From an uncultured Bacteriovoracaceae bacterium (GTDB lineage Bacteria > Bdellovibrionota > Bacteriovoracia > Bacteriovoracales > Bacteriovoracaceae), in the NCBI GenBank assembly GCA_938017795.1, contig CALIJZ010000057.1, forward strand, positions 1 to 53,024: DNA of 53,024 nt, given 5' to 3'. The notes beneath the pieces are model-generated. The model ran no database searches. It was not told the DNA's origin and saw only the letters and a program-made list of their open reading frames with translations. The position numbers and the translations under genes were made by a program. Of this stretch, positions 16,061-24,315 are shown piece after piece (position 1 is the stretch's first letter; every line of letters begins with the position of its first letter).

Positions 16061-18049
16061 ATGTTTACTCTGGAATCTAAATATTCACCTAAAGGCGATC
16101 AGCCTAATGCCATTAAAGAACTGACGAAGAACTTTAAAGCTGGGGAGAAGTACCAAACTCTCTTGGGAGTGACGGGTTCAGGAAAAACATTCACCATGGC
16201 TAATGTCATCAAGAATCTAGGTAAAAAAACACTTATCCTTGCTCATAATAAAACCTTAGCAGCTCAATTATACGAAGAATTTAGGGCCTATTTCCCTAAA
16301 AACTCAGTAGAGTATTTCGTTTCTTATTATGATTATTATCAACCAGAGGCTTACGTACCGGGTAGTGATACTTATATTGAAAAAGATTCATCTGTAAATG
16401 ATGACATTGATAAGCTTAGGCATTCTGCGACGAGGAACCTTGTCGAAAATGATGATGTGATTGTTGTTTCCTCTGTTAGTTGTATCTACGGTATTGGTGC
16501 TCCAGAAGAGTATGGAAATCATAGAATCAAACTATTTAAGGGTGATAAGATTGTTAGAAATGATCTGATTAATACTTTAATTGATATTCGCTTTCAGAGA
16601 AATGATATTGATTTTTCTAGAGGGTCATTTAGAATTCGTGGAGATCTTTTAGAAGTTTTTCCAAGTAATGAAGATGAAGTTGCTATCAGAATTGAATTTT
16701 TTGATGATGAGATTGATTCTATTCATCTCGTAGATCCCCTAAGGGGAAAAGTGATTAAAGAGCTTGATAAAGTTGTTATTTATCCAACATCACATTATGT
16801 CGTTTCGAAAGAATATCAAAAACGTGCTATCGAGACTATTAAAGTTGAACTTCGAGAAAGGTTACAATTTTTTAATGGAGAAGAAAAACTTCTTGAGGCT
16901 TCGAGGTTACAGCAAAAAACTTTGCTAGATTTAGAAATGATGGAAGAGCTTGGGTATTGTAATGGAATCGAAAATTATTCTCGTCACCTTACTGGTAGTG
17001 AGCCTGGTGAACCACCGCCTACCTTAATTGACTTCTTTGGAGATGATTTTTTATTAATCATCGATGAATCTCATATGACAGTTCCCCAAGTGGGAGGAAT
17101 GTATAGAGGGGATAGATCTAGAAAAGAAACTTTGGTTGAACATGGATTTCGTCTACCTAGTGCTCTTGATAATAGACCGCTTAACTTCCAAGAATTTGAG
17201 TCAAAGTATCAAAATGTATTATTTGTTTCTGCAACACCTGGAAATTATGAACTTGAGCAAACTCAAGGTGAAGTAATTGAACAAATTATCAGACCTACGG
17301 GATTATTAGATCCAATCGTTGAGGTTCGTGATTCAAAAAATCAAGTAGAAGACTTTTTATTTGAAGCTAGAAAAGTGATTAGAAATGGATTCAGAGTTTT
17401 GATCACGACACTTACAAAGAAATTAGCAGAAGATCTAACAGAGTATTATAAAAGTCTAGGAGTCAAAATTGAATACCTTCATTCTGATGTAGATACTCTT
17501 GATCGAGTAAAGATTCTGAGACGATTAAGGCAAGGTGATTTTGATATTTTAGTAGGGATTAACCTTTTAAGAGAAGGATTAGACCTTCCTGAAGTTTCTC
17601 TTGTTGGAATTATGGATGCTGATAGAGAAGGTTTTCTGCGATCGACTCGAGCTCTTGTACAAACTATCGGTCGGGCTGCGAGAAATGATGAAGGTAAAGT
17701 TATTCTTTATGGATTAGGGATTACAAAGAGTATGAAAGAAGCGATTGATGTCACAAAAGATCGTAGAACAAAGCAAGAAAGCTATAATGAAAAAAATGGG
17801 ATAACTCCTAAAACAATTATGAAAGAAGTTAAGGAAGGCGTTTTAGAGTCCTTAGGGAAAAGTTCCAAAAGTACTAAGAAAAAGAAGAAAGAATATGATC
17901 TTGAGAAATTATCAAAGCCTGAAATTGAAGAAATGATCATTAGTACTCAAGCTAAAATGAAAGAACATGCAAATAACCTTGAATTTGAAGATGCTCTTAG
18001 TCTTCGAGAAGAGATCAAAGAGCTAAAAAAACTAATTCTTTTTTATTAA
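16061..18049 (+). CDS. uvrB: Excinuclease ABC subunit B
   Basis: The 662-residue length is normal for UvrB. Walker A GVTGSGKT is at 36-43, the damage-clamping beta-hairpin is in YYDYYQPEAYVPGSDTYIEK, the helicase motifs follow (LLIIDESH, FVSATP, GINLLREGLDLPEV, TIGRAARN), and a C-terminal UVR helix pair (EMIISTQAKMKEHANNLEFE) binds UvrC. It loads on DNA with UvrA, verifies damage and recruits UvrC for nucleotide excision repair. No clear Shine-Dalgarno precedes the ATG. Single gene, convergent with the phosphoesterase gene. Confidence 0.97.
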   Translation: MFTLESKYSPKGDQPNAIKELTKNFKAGEKYQTLLGVTGSGKTFTMANVIKNLGKKTLILAHNKTLAAQLYEEFRAYFPKNSVEYFVSYYDYYQPEAYVPGSDTYIEKDSSVNDDIDKLRHSATRNLVENDDVIVVSSVSCIYGIGAPEEYGNHRIKLFKGDKIVRNDLINTLIDIRFQRNDIDFSRGSFRIRGDLLEVFPSNEDEVAIRIEFFDDEIDSIHLVDPLRGKVIKELDKVVIYPTSHYVVSKEYQKRAIETIKVELRERLQFFNGEEKLLEASRLQQKTLLDLEMMEELGYCNGIENYSRHLTGSEPGEPPPTLIDFFGDDFLLIIDESHMTVPQVGGMYRGDRSRKETLVEHGFRLPSALDNRPLNFQEFESKYQNVLFVSATPGNYELEQTQGEVIEQIIRPTGLLDPIVEVRDSKNQVEDFLFEARKVIRNGFRVLITTLTKKLAEDLTEYYKSLGVKIEYLHSDVDTLDRVKILRRLRQGDFDILVGINLLREGLDLPEVSLVGIMDADREGFLRSTRALVQTIGRAARNDEGKVILYGLGITKSMKEAIDVTKDRRTKQESYNEKNGITPKTIMKEVKEGVLESLGKSSKSTKKKKKEYDLEKLSKPEIEEMIISTQAKMKEHANNLEFEDALSLREEIKELKKLILFY

Positions 18050-18057
18050 GTAAATGA

Positions 18058-19197
18058 TTAAGCATTAAACGATCTGTACGGATTTTTTGAATGACCTTTC
18101 CATTCTAATAGGTCAAAAGAAACATATCGTTGAAAATCAGAAAGTTCATATTCCAATTCATTAACTTCAATAATTACATAAGTTAGAGGATAACCTGTTT
18201 TAGTTGCATAATTTAAACTAATAGTCTTCGTCCAAGTCCCAGAGTTTATATAAGCAGTTCCATCATTATAAAATCGATAACCAGGAAAGTGTGTATGGCC
18301 GTTAACTAGGATTCTTCCTTGATTATTTTCTTCAAAAAACTTTCTCGTTAATACTTCGTAGTTTTCAAATAGAACAAGCTCCTCACTAATATCTTTCCAG
18401 ATTTTTCTCAAATTAAACTTTGATAAATACAAGCTCCAAAACCTAAACATTGCAAAGTAGTAAACATTGGCAAACATAAACCTTAGAGTGAAAAATGTAT
18501 CAAAAATTAATCCATTAATAAGAAAATTTCGAATCGGTGTGACTTGGTTAATATAGTGCCTTTCTGCTTTAAATTTATTTAAAACAAAGTGGCAATAATA
18601 AGTTCCCCATGGTGGAAGAAAGTATTTTTCACCATCCTTGCCTTCAACGATAGATTGAGCTGGATCAAATAAGTGAGCTTTCTCATATTGATGTCCATGT
18701 TGGATATAGACACCTTTTGCTGCTTCATAAGTTGTTTCTTCCCAGAATATATTTATCTTTGATCTATTAGATTCTGAAAAAAAGTGTAAAAACTTCTCTC
18801 TTACTTTTGGTAAAATTAGCTCAGCATCATGGTTTCCAATGATATATGTAATTTTTTTATTCGGAGCATTTAAGAATTCATCCATTGCATCAAATACTCG
18901 TGGATGTCCTTTATAAATCAGCTTTAATTTTTCTATCGTCGCTGTCTCACTCCAGAAATCATCATCAAAATATTGAACATAAGGAACGGTCGCAAAATCA
19001 ATAAAGTCACCGTTGATGACTAAATCAATTTCTTGATCCTTAAATTTACCTTTAGAATAATATTCAAAAAATGCAATGAGCTCGTCATCATGGTAAAAAT
19101 CTTCAAGAATATTCTTTTGCCCAAAGATATATTGACCCGCTCCTAGATGTGTATCAGAGATGACTAAGACAAGTTTTTTGGGTTTTTCAAAGTTCAT
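18058..19197 (-). CDS. Calcineurin-like metallophosphoesterase
   Basis: The 379-residue product has the five phosphoesterase blocks: SDTHLG (Asp15, His17), INGDFIDF, IIGNHDAEL, QHGHQYEK and NGHTHFPGY. These coordinate a two-metal site. Between blocks 3 and 5 is an aromatic-rich insertion (VLNKF, TFFTLRFMFANVYYFAMF) that could sit on the membrane, as in LpxH-like lipid pyrophosphatases. No signal peptide. The substrate is not identifiable; a lipid-linked or nucleotide phosphate is most likely. Divergent from the DUF420 gene. Confidence 0.8.
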   Translation of the reverse strand: MNFEKPKKLVLVISDTHLGAGQYIFGQKNILEDFYHDDELIAFFEYYSKGKFKDQEIDLVINGDFIDFATVPYVQYFDDDFWSETATIEKLKLIYKGHPRVFDAMDEFLNAPNKKITYIIGNHDAELILPKVREKFLHFFSESNRSKINIFWEETTYEAAKGVYIQHGHQYEKAHLFDPAQSIVEGKDGEKYFLPPWGTYYCHFVLNKFKAERHYINQVTPIRNFLINGLIFDTFFTLRFMFANVYYFAMFRFWSLYLSKFNLRKIWKDISEELVLFENYEVLTRKFFEENNQGRILVNGHTHFPGYRFYNDGTAYINSGTWTKTISLNYATKTGYPLTYVIIEVNELEYELSDFQRYVSFDLLEWKGHSKNPYRSFNA

Positions 19198-19255
19198 AGT
19201 GTATATATATTGTAATTTTAAGGTTTTAATCCATCTACTACTTTTAGGACTAAAT

Positions 19256-19789
19256 ATGATGAAAACAGAGAAAATAGTAACTACGTGTTTAATTTTAATC
19301 AGTTTTGTAGCTTTAGCATTCTTGATTTGGCTAATTTATTTCAATTCTGCACCACTTAACTCTAGTAATTCTCCATGGTTGAAACAAATGGGTGGAGTAA
19401 ATGCTGGATTCAATTTTTTATCTGCTTGTTGTTTAATACTTGGATATAAGGCGATCAAATCTGGTAATCGTGCAAAACATATTAAGCTTATGAAGCTAGC
19501 ATTTTTCTTCTCATTTTTATTCTTATTAGGCTATATCACGTATCACTATTTTCATGGAGAAACGAAGTTTTTATCTCAAGGTCTTATTCGTTATGTTTAT
19601 TTCTTTATTCTGATCAGTCATATTATTCTTTCTGCCTTTACTCTTCCAATGGTCTTGATCACTTTTTATTTTGGATTAAGTGGTAGGTATGAAAAACATA
19701 AAAAAATAGCGAAGTGGACTTTTCCTATTTGGCTTTATGTTTCGCTGACTGGAGTTGTGATTTTCTTTATGTTGAAATTTATAGGTTAA
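19256..19789 (+). CDS. DUF420 multi-pass membrane protein
   Basis: I placed the start at ATG 19256 (TTTTAGGA upstream); a longer frame overlaps the divergent gene and lacks a ribosome site. The 177-residue product has five hydrophobic helices and the DUF420 pattern: a Pro/Gly-Asn-Ala turn before NFLSACCLILGY, paired His in YHYFHGETKF, HIILSAFTLP, and FPIWLYVSLTGV near the end. The family is related to YozB/CtaM-type heme-copper oxidase assembly proteins; the conserved histidines suggest metal or heme handling in the inner membrane. Confidence 0.78.
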   Translation: MMKTEKIVTTCLILISFVALAFLIWLIYFNSAPLNSSNSPWLKQMGGVNAGFNFLSACCLILGYKAIKSGNRAKHIKLMKLAFFFSFLFLLGYITYHYFHGETKFLSQGLIRYVYFFILISHIILSAFTLPMVLITFYFGLSGRYEKHKKIAKWTFPIWLYVSLTGVVIFFMLKFIG

Positions 19790-19801
19790 AAAACAGGCAT
19801 A

Positions 19802-19830
19802 AAAAAAGCATCTATTTCTAGATGCTTTTT
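19802..19830. terminator. Bidirectional terminator between the DUF420 gene and rpsT
   Basis: A GCATCTA/TAGATGC stem (19808-19814, 19819-19825) has a TTTC loop, seven A's before and five T's after. It works for both convergent transcripts. Confidence 0.85.
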
Positions 19831-19855
19831 CTTATATGAATTTAAAAAAATAAAT

Positions 19856-20116
19856 TTATATTTTATTAACTCTAGAAGCTAATCTAGAAGTTAGTCTTGC
19901 TGCAGTTTTTTTGTTCATTGCACTAGACTTTGAAACTTTCGATAAAAGTGATTGAGCTTTAGTATATAATGTTTGAGCTAAATCTTTATTCCCTTCCGAA
20001 ACTGCTTTATCTAATTTTTTGATCGCAGTTCTCATCGTAGATTTTTTCATTCTATTGATTGATCTTCTTTTTGTATTTTGTCTTGCTCTTTTCGCTGCCG
20101 ACTTATGATTTGCCAA
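19856..20116 (-). CDS. rpsT: 30S ribosomal protein S20
   Basis: The 86-residue, Lys/Arg-rich, all-helical product begins MANHKSAAKRARQNTKRR, the S20 hallmark, and ends in a conserved alanine/lysine helix. It binds 16S rRNA early in 30S assembly. The start has AAAGGAG a few bases upstream. Monocistronic: a TATAAT box lies about 35 bases upstream and a bidirectional terminator lies behind it. Confidence 0.96.
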   Translation of the reverse strand: MANHKSAAKRARQNTKRRSINRMKKSTMRTAIKKLDKAVSEGNKDLAQTLYTKAQSLLSKVSKSSAMNKKTAARLTSRLASRVNKI

Positions 20117-20148
20117 AACAATACTCCTTTGCTTTCTGTAAGATGGTT

Positions 20149-20177
20149 ATTATACTCAATCTTATTTTTAATGATTT
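20149..20177 (-). promoter_or_regulatory. Probable rpsT promoter
   Basis: A perfect TATAAT on the minus strand (20154-20149) is placed to give a short leader before the rpsT ATG at 20116. The -35 region 17 bases further up (AAATCA) is poor. Confidence 0.4.
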
Positions 20178-20191
20178 TTTTATGTTAGATC

Positions 20192-20214
20192 AGACAATTT
20201 GACAAGTATTGTCT
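20192..20214. promoter_or_regulatory. Inverted repeat, possible operator upstream of the CoA enzyme operon
   Basis: AGACAAT and ATTGTCT are perfect 7-base arms 9 bases apart, about 50 bases before the hydroxyacyl-CoA dehydrogenase start. The spacer contains TTGACA. The arm symmetry fits a dimeric repressor site, but no cognate regulator gene is visible nearby. Confidence 0.35.
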
Positions 20215-20264
20215 AAAAATAGCGCATCTAGTCATAAGTGAGCTCATCTTAAAAAAGGACAAAC

Positions 20265-21119
20265 ATGCTTGAGGGAATCAAATCAATTGGAATTGTAGGA
20301 GCAGGGCAGATGGGGCGAGGAATTGCTCAGGTAGCTGCGATGACTGGTTATTCAACTATCATATTTGATATTTCTGAAGACTCTTTAGAGACAGCTTTTG
20401 CCAATATAACAAAACAGCTAAAGAGAGGAGTTGAGAAAAATAAATGGGATGAAGCTCACGTTAGCTCTACTATGAATAATCTTTCTCGAGCGACTGAACT
20501 TACTGCTTTAAAAGATTGCGATATCGTAATTGAGGCAGCAACAGAGAATAAGAAAATTAAGTTTGATATTTTTAAAAATCTTGATGAGCTTTGTAAGCCA
20601 GAATGTATTCTCGCTAGTAATACTTCATCGATTTCAATCTCTGAAATCGCAAGTCATACATCTAGAGAAGATAAAGTTGTAGGGATGCATTTTATGAACC
20701 CTGTACCGGTCATGAAGCTTGTTGAAGGGATTCGTGGTGATAAAACGGATGAGAAGATTTTTGATATAACAGCAGCTCTAGCGCAGAGTATGGGAAAAGT
20801 TTTTGTTAGATCAAATGACGCTCCAGGATTTATTGTAAATAGAGTTCTAATGCCAATGATTAATGAAGCAGTTTTTGCAGTCCATGATGGTGTAGCCAGT
20901 CCAGAAGATGTTGATGCAGCCATGAAATTGGGAACGAATCAACCAATGGGGCCTTTAGTGCTGGCTGACTTTATCGGACTTGATACTTGTCTTGCTATTA
21001 TGAATGTACTTTATGACGGATTTAAAACAGAGAAATATAAGCCTTGTCCTTTGTTAGAGAAATATGTGGAAGAGGGAAGACTAGGTAGAAAAGTAAAACA
21101 CGGATTTTATAAATATTAG
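20265..21119 (+). CDS. 3-hydroxybutyryl-CoA / 3-hydroxyacyl-CoA dehydrogenase
   Basis: The 284-residue product has the NAD-binding GAGQMG at 12-17, SNTSS at 118-122 and catalytic His142 in MHFMNPVPVMK, with the paired Glu in the C-terminal helical domain. Length and sequence match the stand-alone Hbd/PaaH/FadB2 type. It oxidises (or in reverse forms) L-3-hydroxyacyl-CoA with NAD(P), in butyrate-type or beta-oxidation metabolism. It is followed 9 bases later by acyl-CoA dehydrogenase, and a thiolase gene lies 3 kb downstream, which gives most of a short-chain pathway. Confidence 0.93.
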   Translation: MLEGIKSIGIVGAGQMGRGIAQVAAMTGYSTIIFDISEDSLETAFANITKQLKRGVEKNKWDEAHVSSTMNNLSRATELTALKDCDIVIEAATENKKIKFDIFKNLDELCKPECILASNTSSISISEIASHTSREDKVVGMHFMNPVPVMKLVEGIRGDKTDEKIFDITAALAQSMGKVFVRSNDAPGFIVNRVLMPMINEAVFAVHDGVASPEDVDAAMKLGTNQPMGPLVLADFIGLDTCLAIMNVLYDGFKTEKYKPCPLLEKYVEEGRLGRKVKHGFYKY

Positions 21120-21128
21120 GAAAAACTT

Positions 21129-22271
21129 ATGTTATTAGATGAAAACTATGAAGAGCTGAAAGATTTAGCAAAGAAATTCTCTGACTCTGAAGTTGGACCA
21201 ATTGCTATGAGTATAGATCATGAAGGAAAAATTCCTGCTGATTTAGTTAAAAAACTTGGAGAGACTGGATTTTTAGGAACATTTATTCCTGAAGAGTATG
21301 GTGGAGCAGGAATGGACTATATGGATTATTCCATTGTTGTTGAAGAGCTTTCAAGAAATTGTGCCTCCACTGGAGTTTTAGTATCTGCCCATAGTTCGTT
21401 ATGTATGTGGCCTATTTTAAACTTTGGAACTGATGAGCAAAAAAAGCAATACTTACCAAGTCTTGCTAGTGGTGAAAAAATTGGGTGTTTTTGTTTGAGT
21501 GAACCTAATGCTGGGTCTGATGCTGGGTCGTTAACCACGATGGCCGAGGATAAAGGAGATCATTGGGAGCTTAATGGTGTAAAAAACTGGATCACAAACG
21601 GTAAAGAAGCTGGTGTTGCCATTGTATTTGCTAAGACTAAAAAGACTGATGATTATAAAGGAATTTCTGCTTTCATAGTAGATACCAATGATCCAGGTTG
21701 GAATATTATAAAAATTGAAGAAAAGCTCGGGATTAAAGGATCTTCAACTGCTCAGATAGCTCTTGATAAAGTGAAGGTTCCTAAAGGAAATCTATTAGGT
21801 CCTCCAGAGAAAGGTTTTAGAGTTGCAATGGCGACTTTAGATGGTGGAAGGATTGGAATTGCAGCTCAGGCCTTAGGAATTGCTAGAGGAGCATTTGATT
21901 ATGCTTTGAAGTATTCAAATGAAAGAATACAGTTTGGGAAACCTATTAGTGCACTTCAAGGGATTCAGTTTATATTAGCAGATATGAGTACTAAAATTGC
22001 AGCATCTAGATTGCTTATCTATGATGCTAGTCATAGAAAGAATAAGAAAATTCCTTATTCTCTACAATCGGCTCATGCAAAGCTTTTTGCAGCAGAAGCG
22101 GCGATGTGGGTAAGTACTAAGGCCATCCAGGTTTGTGGGGGAAATGGTTATACGAAAGAATATCCGGTTGAGAGGTTTTTTAGAGACGCAAAGATAACAG
22201 AAATCTATGAAGGGACCTCTGAAATTCAACGGGTAGTGATAGCAGCAAATGAATTAAAAGGATTAAAATAA
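21129..22271 (+). CDS. Acyl-CoA dehydrogenase (short/butyryl-CoA type)
   Basis: The 380-residue flavoprotein has the family blocks CFCLSEPNAGSDAGS, NGVKNWITNG, the FAD-binding IQVCGGNGYTKEYPVERFFRDAK, and catalytic Glu361 in YEGTSEIQR, the position used by short- and medium-chain enzymes. It forms trans-2-enoyl-CoA and passes electrons to ETF. It is translated in an operon with the dehydrogenase upstream. Its TAA overlaps the ATG of the lysine-repeat protein gene (TAATG). Confidence 0.95.
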   Translation: MLLDENYEELKDLAKKFSDSEVGPIAMSIDHEGKIPADLVKKLGETGFLGTFIPEEYGGAGMDYMDYSIVVEELSRNCASTGVLVSAHSSLCMWPILNFGTDEQKKQYLPSLASGEKIGCFCLSEPNAGSDAGSLTTMAEDKGDHWELNGVKNWITNGKEAGVAIVFAKTKKTDDYKGISAFIVDTNDPGWNIIKIEEKLGIKGSSTAQIALDKVKVPKGNLLGPPEKGFRVAMATLDGGRIGIAAQALGIARGAFDYALKYSNERIQFGKPISALQGIQFILADMSTKIAASRLLIYDASHRKNKKIPYSLQSAHAKLFAAEAAMWVSTKAIQVCGGNGYTKEYPVERFFRDAKITEIYEGTSEIQRVVIAANELKGLK

Positions 22272-23068
22272 TGGCCAAGAAGAAAAAAGCTAAGAAAAAA
22301 GTAGCAAAAAAGAAAACGAAAAAAAAAGTAGCTAAGAAAAAAGTAGCAAAGAAGAAGGCTAAGAAAAAAGTAGCAAAAAAAGCTAAGAAAAAAGTAGCAA
22401 AAAAGAAAGCTAAGAAAAAAGTAGCAAAAAAAGCTAAGAAAAAAGTAGCAAAAAAGAAAGCTAAGAAAAAAGTAGCAAAAAAGAAGGCTAAGAAAAAAGT
22501 AGCAAAAAAGAAGGCTAAGAAAAAAGTAGCAAAAAAGAAAGCTAAGAAAAAAGTAGCGAAAAAGAAAGTTGTAAAAGTAAAAAAACTAACGAAGAAAGAG
22601 TTAAAAGAAATAGCTAAACTCCAGGCCATTAAAGAAGCAGAAGAATTTAAGGCAAAAGAATTAAGAGAAGGTTACGTAAGAAATCTTGCCGACTTTTTTA
22701 ATTGGCAAGAATATCAAGAATCAATTATGACTCTTGAGCTTTTTACTCCTAATGATGATGAGTGCTTAGAAAGCGGTTGTGAAAATATTAGATCCACAGG
22801 AATGTTTTGTAGATTACATTACGTAAAGAATTGGAAAGATATCATTGGTAAGAAGGATATTTTAAAATCTGGGAAGCTCCAAGGATATATTCAAGAGTTA
22901 ATTCAAACTAATAAAATTCATCTCATCGAGAGTATGTTGGTAGACTTAAGAGATCCAACCGCTTTTAGGCAGGCATTAATTGATCTGAAAATCATTGAAG
23001 ATTTTGACATGGATGAATTTGAAGGGATTGATGATGGCGATGATATGGATGACTTCGGCTTAGTTTAA
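22271..23068 (+). CDS. Histone H1-like Lys/Ala-repeat protein with C-terminal Cys/His domain
   Basis: Of 265 residues, 2-103 consist of AKKKAKKKVAKKK-type repeats, like the tails of eukaryotic H1 and bacterial H1-like proteins; such tails bind DNA or RNA by charge. The remainder is a distinct acidic/helical domain: a charged linker (LTKKELKEIAKLQAI), a NWQEYQESI helix, a C165-x4-C170-x9-C180-x2-H183 cluster that looks like a small zinc site (SGCEN, GMFCRLHY), two further helices and a very acidic tail (EGIDDGDDMDDFG). Basic head and acidic tail may interact. It is coupled to the acyl-CoA dehydrogenase gene by TAATG. A nucleoid or RNA-binding role is inferred; the C-terminal domain is not a family I can name. 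Confidence 0.75.
   Translation: MAKKKKAKKKVAKKKTKKKVAKKKVAKKKAKKKVAKKAKKKVAKKKAKKKVAKKAKKKVAKKKAKKKVAKKKAKKKVAKKKAKKKVAKKKAKKKVAKKKVVKVKKLTKKELKEIAKLQAIKEAEEFKAKELREGYVRNLADFFNWQEYQESIMTLELFTPNDDECLESGCENIRSTGMFCRLHYVKNWKDIIGKKDILKSGKLQGYIQELIQTNKIHLIESMLVDLRDPTAFRQALIDLKIIEDFDMDEFEGIDDGDDMDDFGLV
22274..22580 (+). repeat. Tandem 24/27-base coding repeat (AKKKVAKKK units)
   Basis: About twelve imperfect units of GCTAAGAAAAAAGTAGCA followed by AAAAAG(AAA) encode the lysine-rich head. Units differ by whole codons (24 or 27 bases), so the frame is kept. Such arrays are prone to copy-number change. Confidence 0.85.
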
Positions 23069-23090
23069 ATTATAAAAAATATTCAAGAAA

Positions 23091-23130
23091 GTTAATACAG
23101 TAAGTAATCAAGCACTCTCACTGTATTAAC
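23091..23130. terminator. Inverted repeat between convergent genes, possible terminator
   Basis: GTTAATACAGT (23091-23101) pairs perfectly with ACTGTATTAAC (23120-23130) across an 18-base loop. It lies between convergent stops. The U-run is weak on the plus side; an A/T run on the other side may serve the minus strand. Confidence 0.45.
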
Positions 23131-23147
23131 TTAAGTTAAAATTTGAT

Positions 23148-23627
23148 TTATCTTATTGAGAAAGTTTTGTCTGAGTTGTTCAGAACAATACTGATTGGAT
23201 TATCATACTGAGCTTCTTTTAACCTGTTTTTTAAACTTTTACACTCTGCAGTAGAAGATACTGCTTTTTTGTAAGTTGTTTTAGAAAAGATTCCAGCATA
23301 TTCAGAACTTTTATCTGATACATATAAAATAGCAGTTTTACGATTTAAAATTTTTCCACAACCGCCAGCTTTAGCAACAACCTGCCTCCTAGTACTTTCA
23401 TTCCATCCGATAACATATGAGTTTTCCCAATTATATGAACTAAATGAAGTGTCACCATCAGTTGTGGTAGACGAAGATCTAGAACTTTCAACATTGATAA
23501 ATGCAAAAAGCAAGACATCTTGAGCCCCTGATAGAACACTTGAGTTTGCAACCTTTCTAACTCCACTTTCTTGATAACTAGCACAAGAGAGAAGACCTAA
23601 AAGTAATGATAAAAATAAAAATTTCAT
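23148..23627 (-). CDS. Small lipoprotein of unknown function
   Basis: The 159-residue product begins MKFLFLSLLLGLLSCAS, with lipobox LLSC and the lipidated Cys15. The mature part is Ser-rich (SSRSSSTTTDGDTSFSS) and has a Cys pair (AGGCGKIL and AECKSLK) that may form a disulphide. TAGGAGAAAT precedes the ATG. A second frame inside it on the same strand is a shadow. No family recognised. A 14-base palindrome (CTCATTGCAATGAG, 23669-23682) lies about 40 bases upstream. Confidence 0.7.
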   Translation of the reverse strand: MKFLFLSLLLGLLSCASYQESGVRKVANSSVLSGAQDVLLFAFINVESSRSSSTTTDGDTSFSSYNWENSYVIGWNESTRRQVVAKAGGCGKILNRKTAILYVSDKSSEYAGIFSKTTYKKAVSSTAECKSLKNRLKEAQYDNPISIVLNNSDKTFSIR

Positions 23628-23790
23628 AATTTCTCCTAATGTTGTTTTATATTATAAAGACTACCTAACTCATTGCAATGAGGAGAAAATATATACCTGG
23701 AACTTGTACTAAATAAAAAGAGGTTAAACATCGAGTATTGAATCCTCGATTGACTGATAAGGCAGTGACGAGTGCTTGATTTCTATAAAG

Positions 23791-24243
23791 TTATGATTCT
23801 CTTAGTATTTCTTCAGTCTTTATTGAAAGATCGATATTTTCTCTCGTCACTTTATAGAAATATTTTTCTTTTCTAAAATCATATTCAGTCCATCTAAGAA
23901 GATATTCAATGTCATTAAAGTTCTCGCTTAAATCTTTAAGAATAATTCCTGCTACATCCAGAACAGAGTCTTTTACTTTTTTAAATTCTCTTTCCGATTC
24001 TTTTTCTTTCTCACTTAAATCTTTTGAGATAAATAGAGAAATAGGTGATTTAAGTTCTTCTTCCGGAACATAGGAAATAATAATTACTAATTCATCAATG
24101 TGATGAAAACCAAAACTTTGAATACTGGCTGCACTAAAATTTAACTTATCTTTGAAGTATTGACCAAAGCTTTGAGAAACAGATTGACGCCACTCCATTG
24201 GGAAGGCAATGCCCATGATCTCTTCATATTTTCTAAAGAACAT
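23791..24243 (-). CDS. Cytoplasmic protein of unknown function
   Basis: The 150-residue product has no signal or membrane segment. The visible layout is an N-terminal helix, a hydrophobic strand (DELVIIISYVPEEEL), a charged coiled-coil-like stretch (KDLSEKEKESEREFKKVKDSV) and an aromatic region (LLRWTEYDFRKEKYFYKVT). AAGGAAA precedes the start. It is divergent from the thiolase gene by 72 bases. I recognise no family. Confidence 0.6.
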   Translation of the reverse strand: MFFRKYEEIMGIAFPMEWRQSVSQSFGQYFKDKLNFSAASIQSFGFHHIDELVIIISYVPEEELKSPISLFISKDLSEKEKESEREFKKVKDSVLDVAGIILKDLSENFNDIEYLLRWTEYDFRKEKYFYKVTRENIDLSIKTEEILRES

Positions 24244-24315
24244 AATATTTCCTTTTCTTTCTTCTTAGCATAAGATTGTCTACATCAAGAGAGCTTTTAT
24301 AGTAAAGGATAATTC

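Noticed and set aside
22180..22629. Minus-strand Phe-rich frame (FFATFFLAF repeats)
   Set aside because: It is the complement of the lysine-rich repeat; the poly-Phe product is an artefact.
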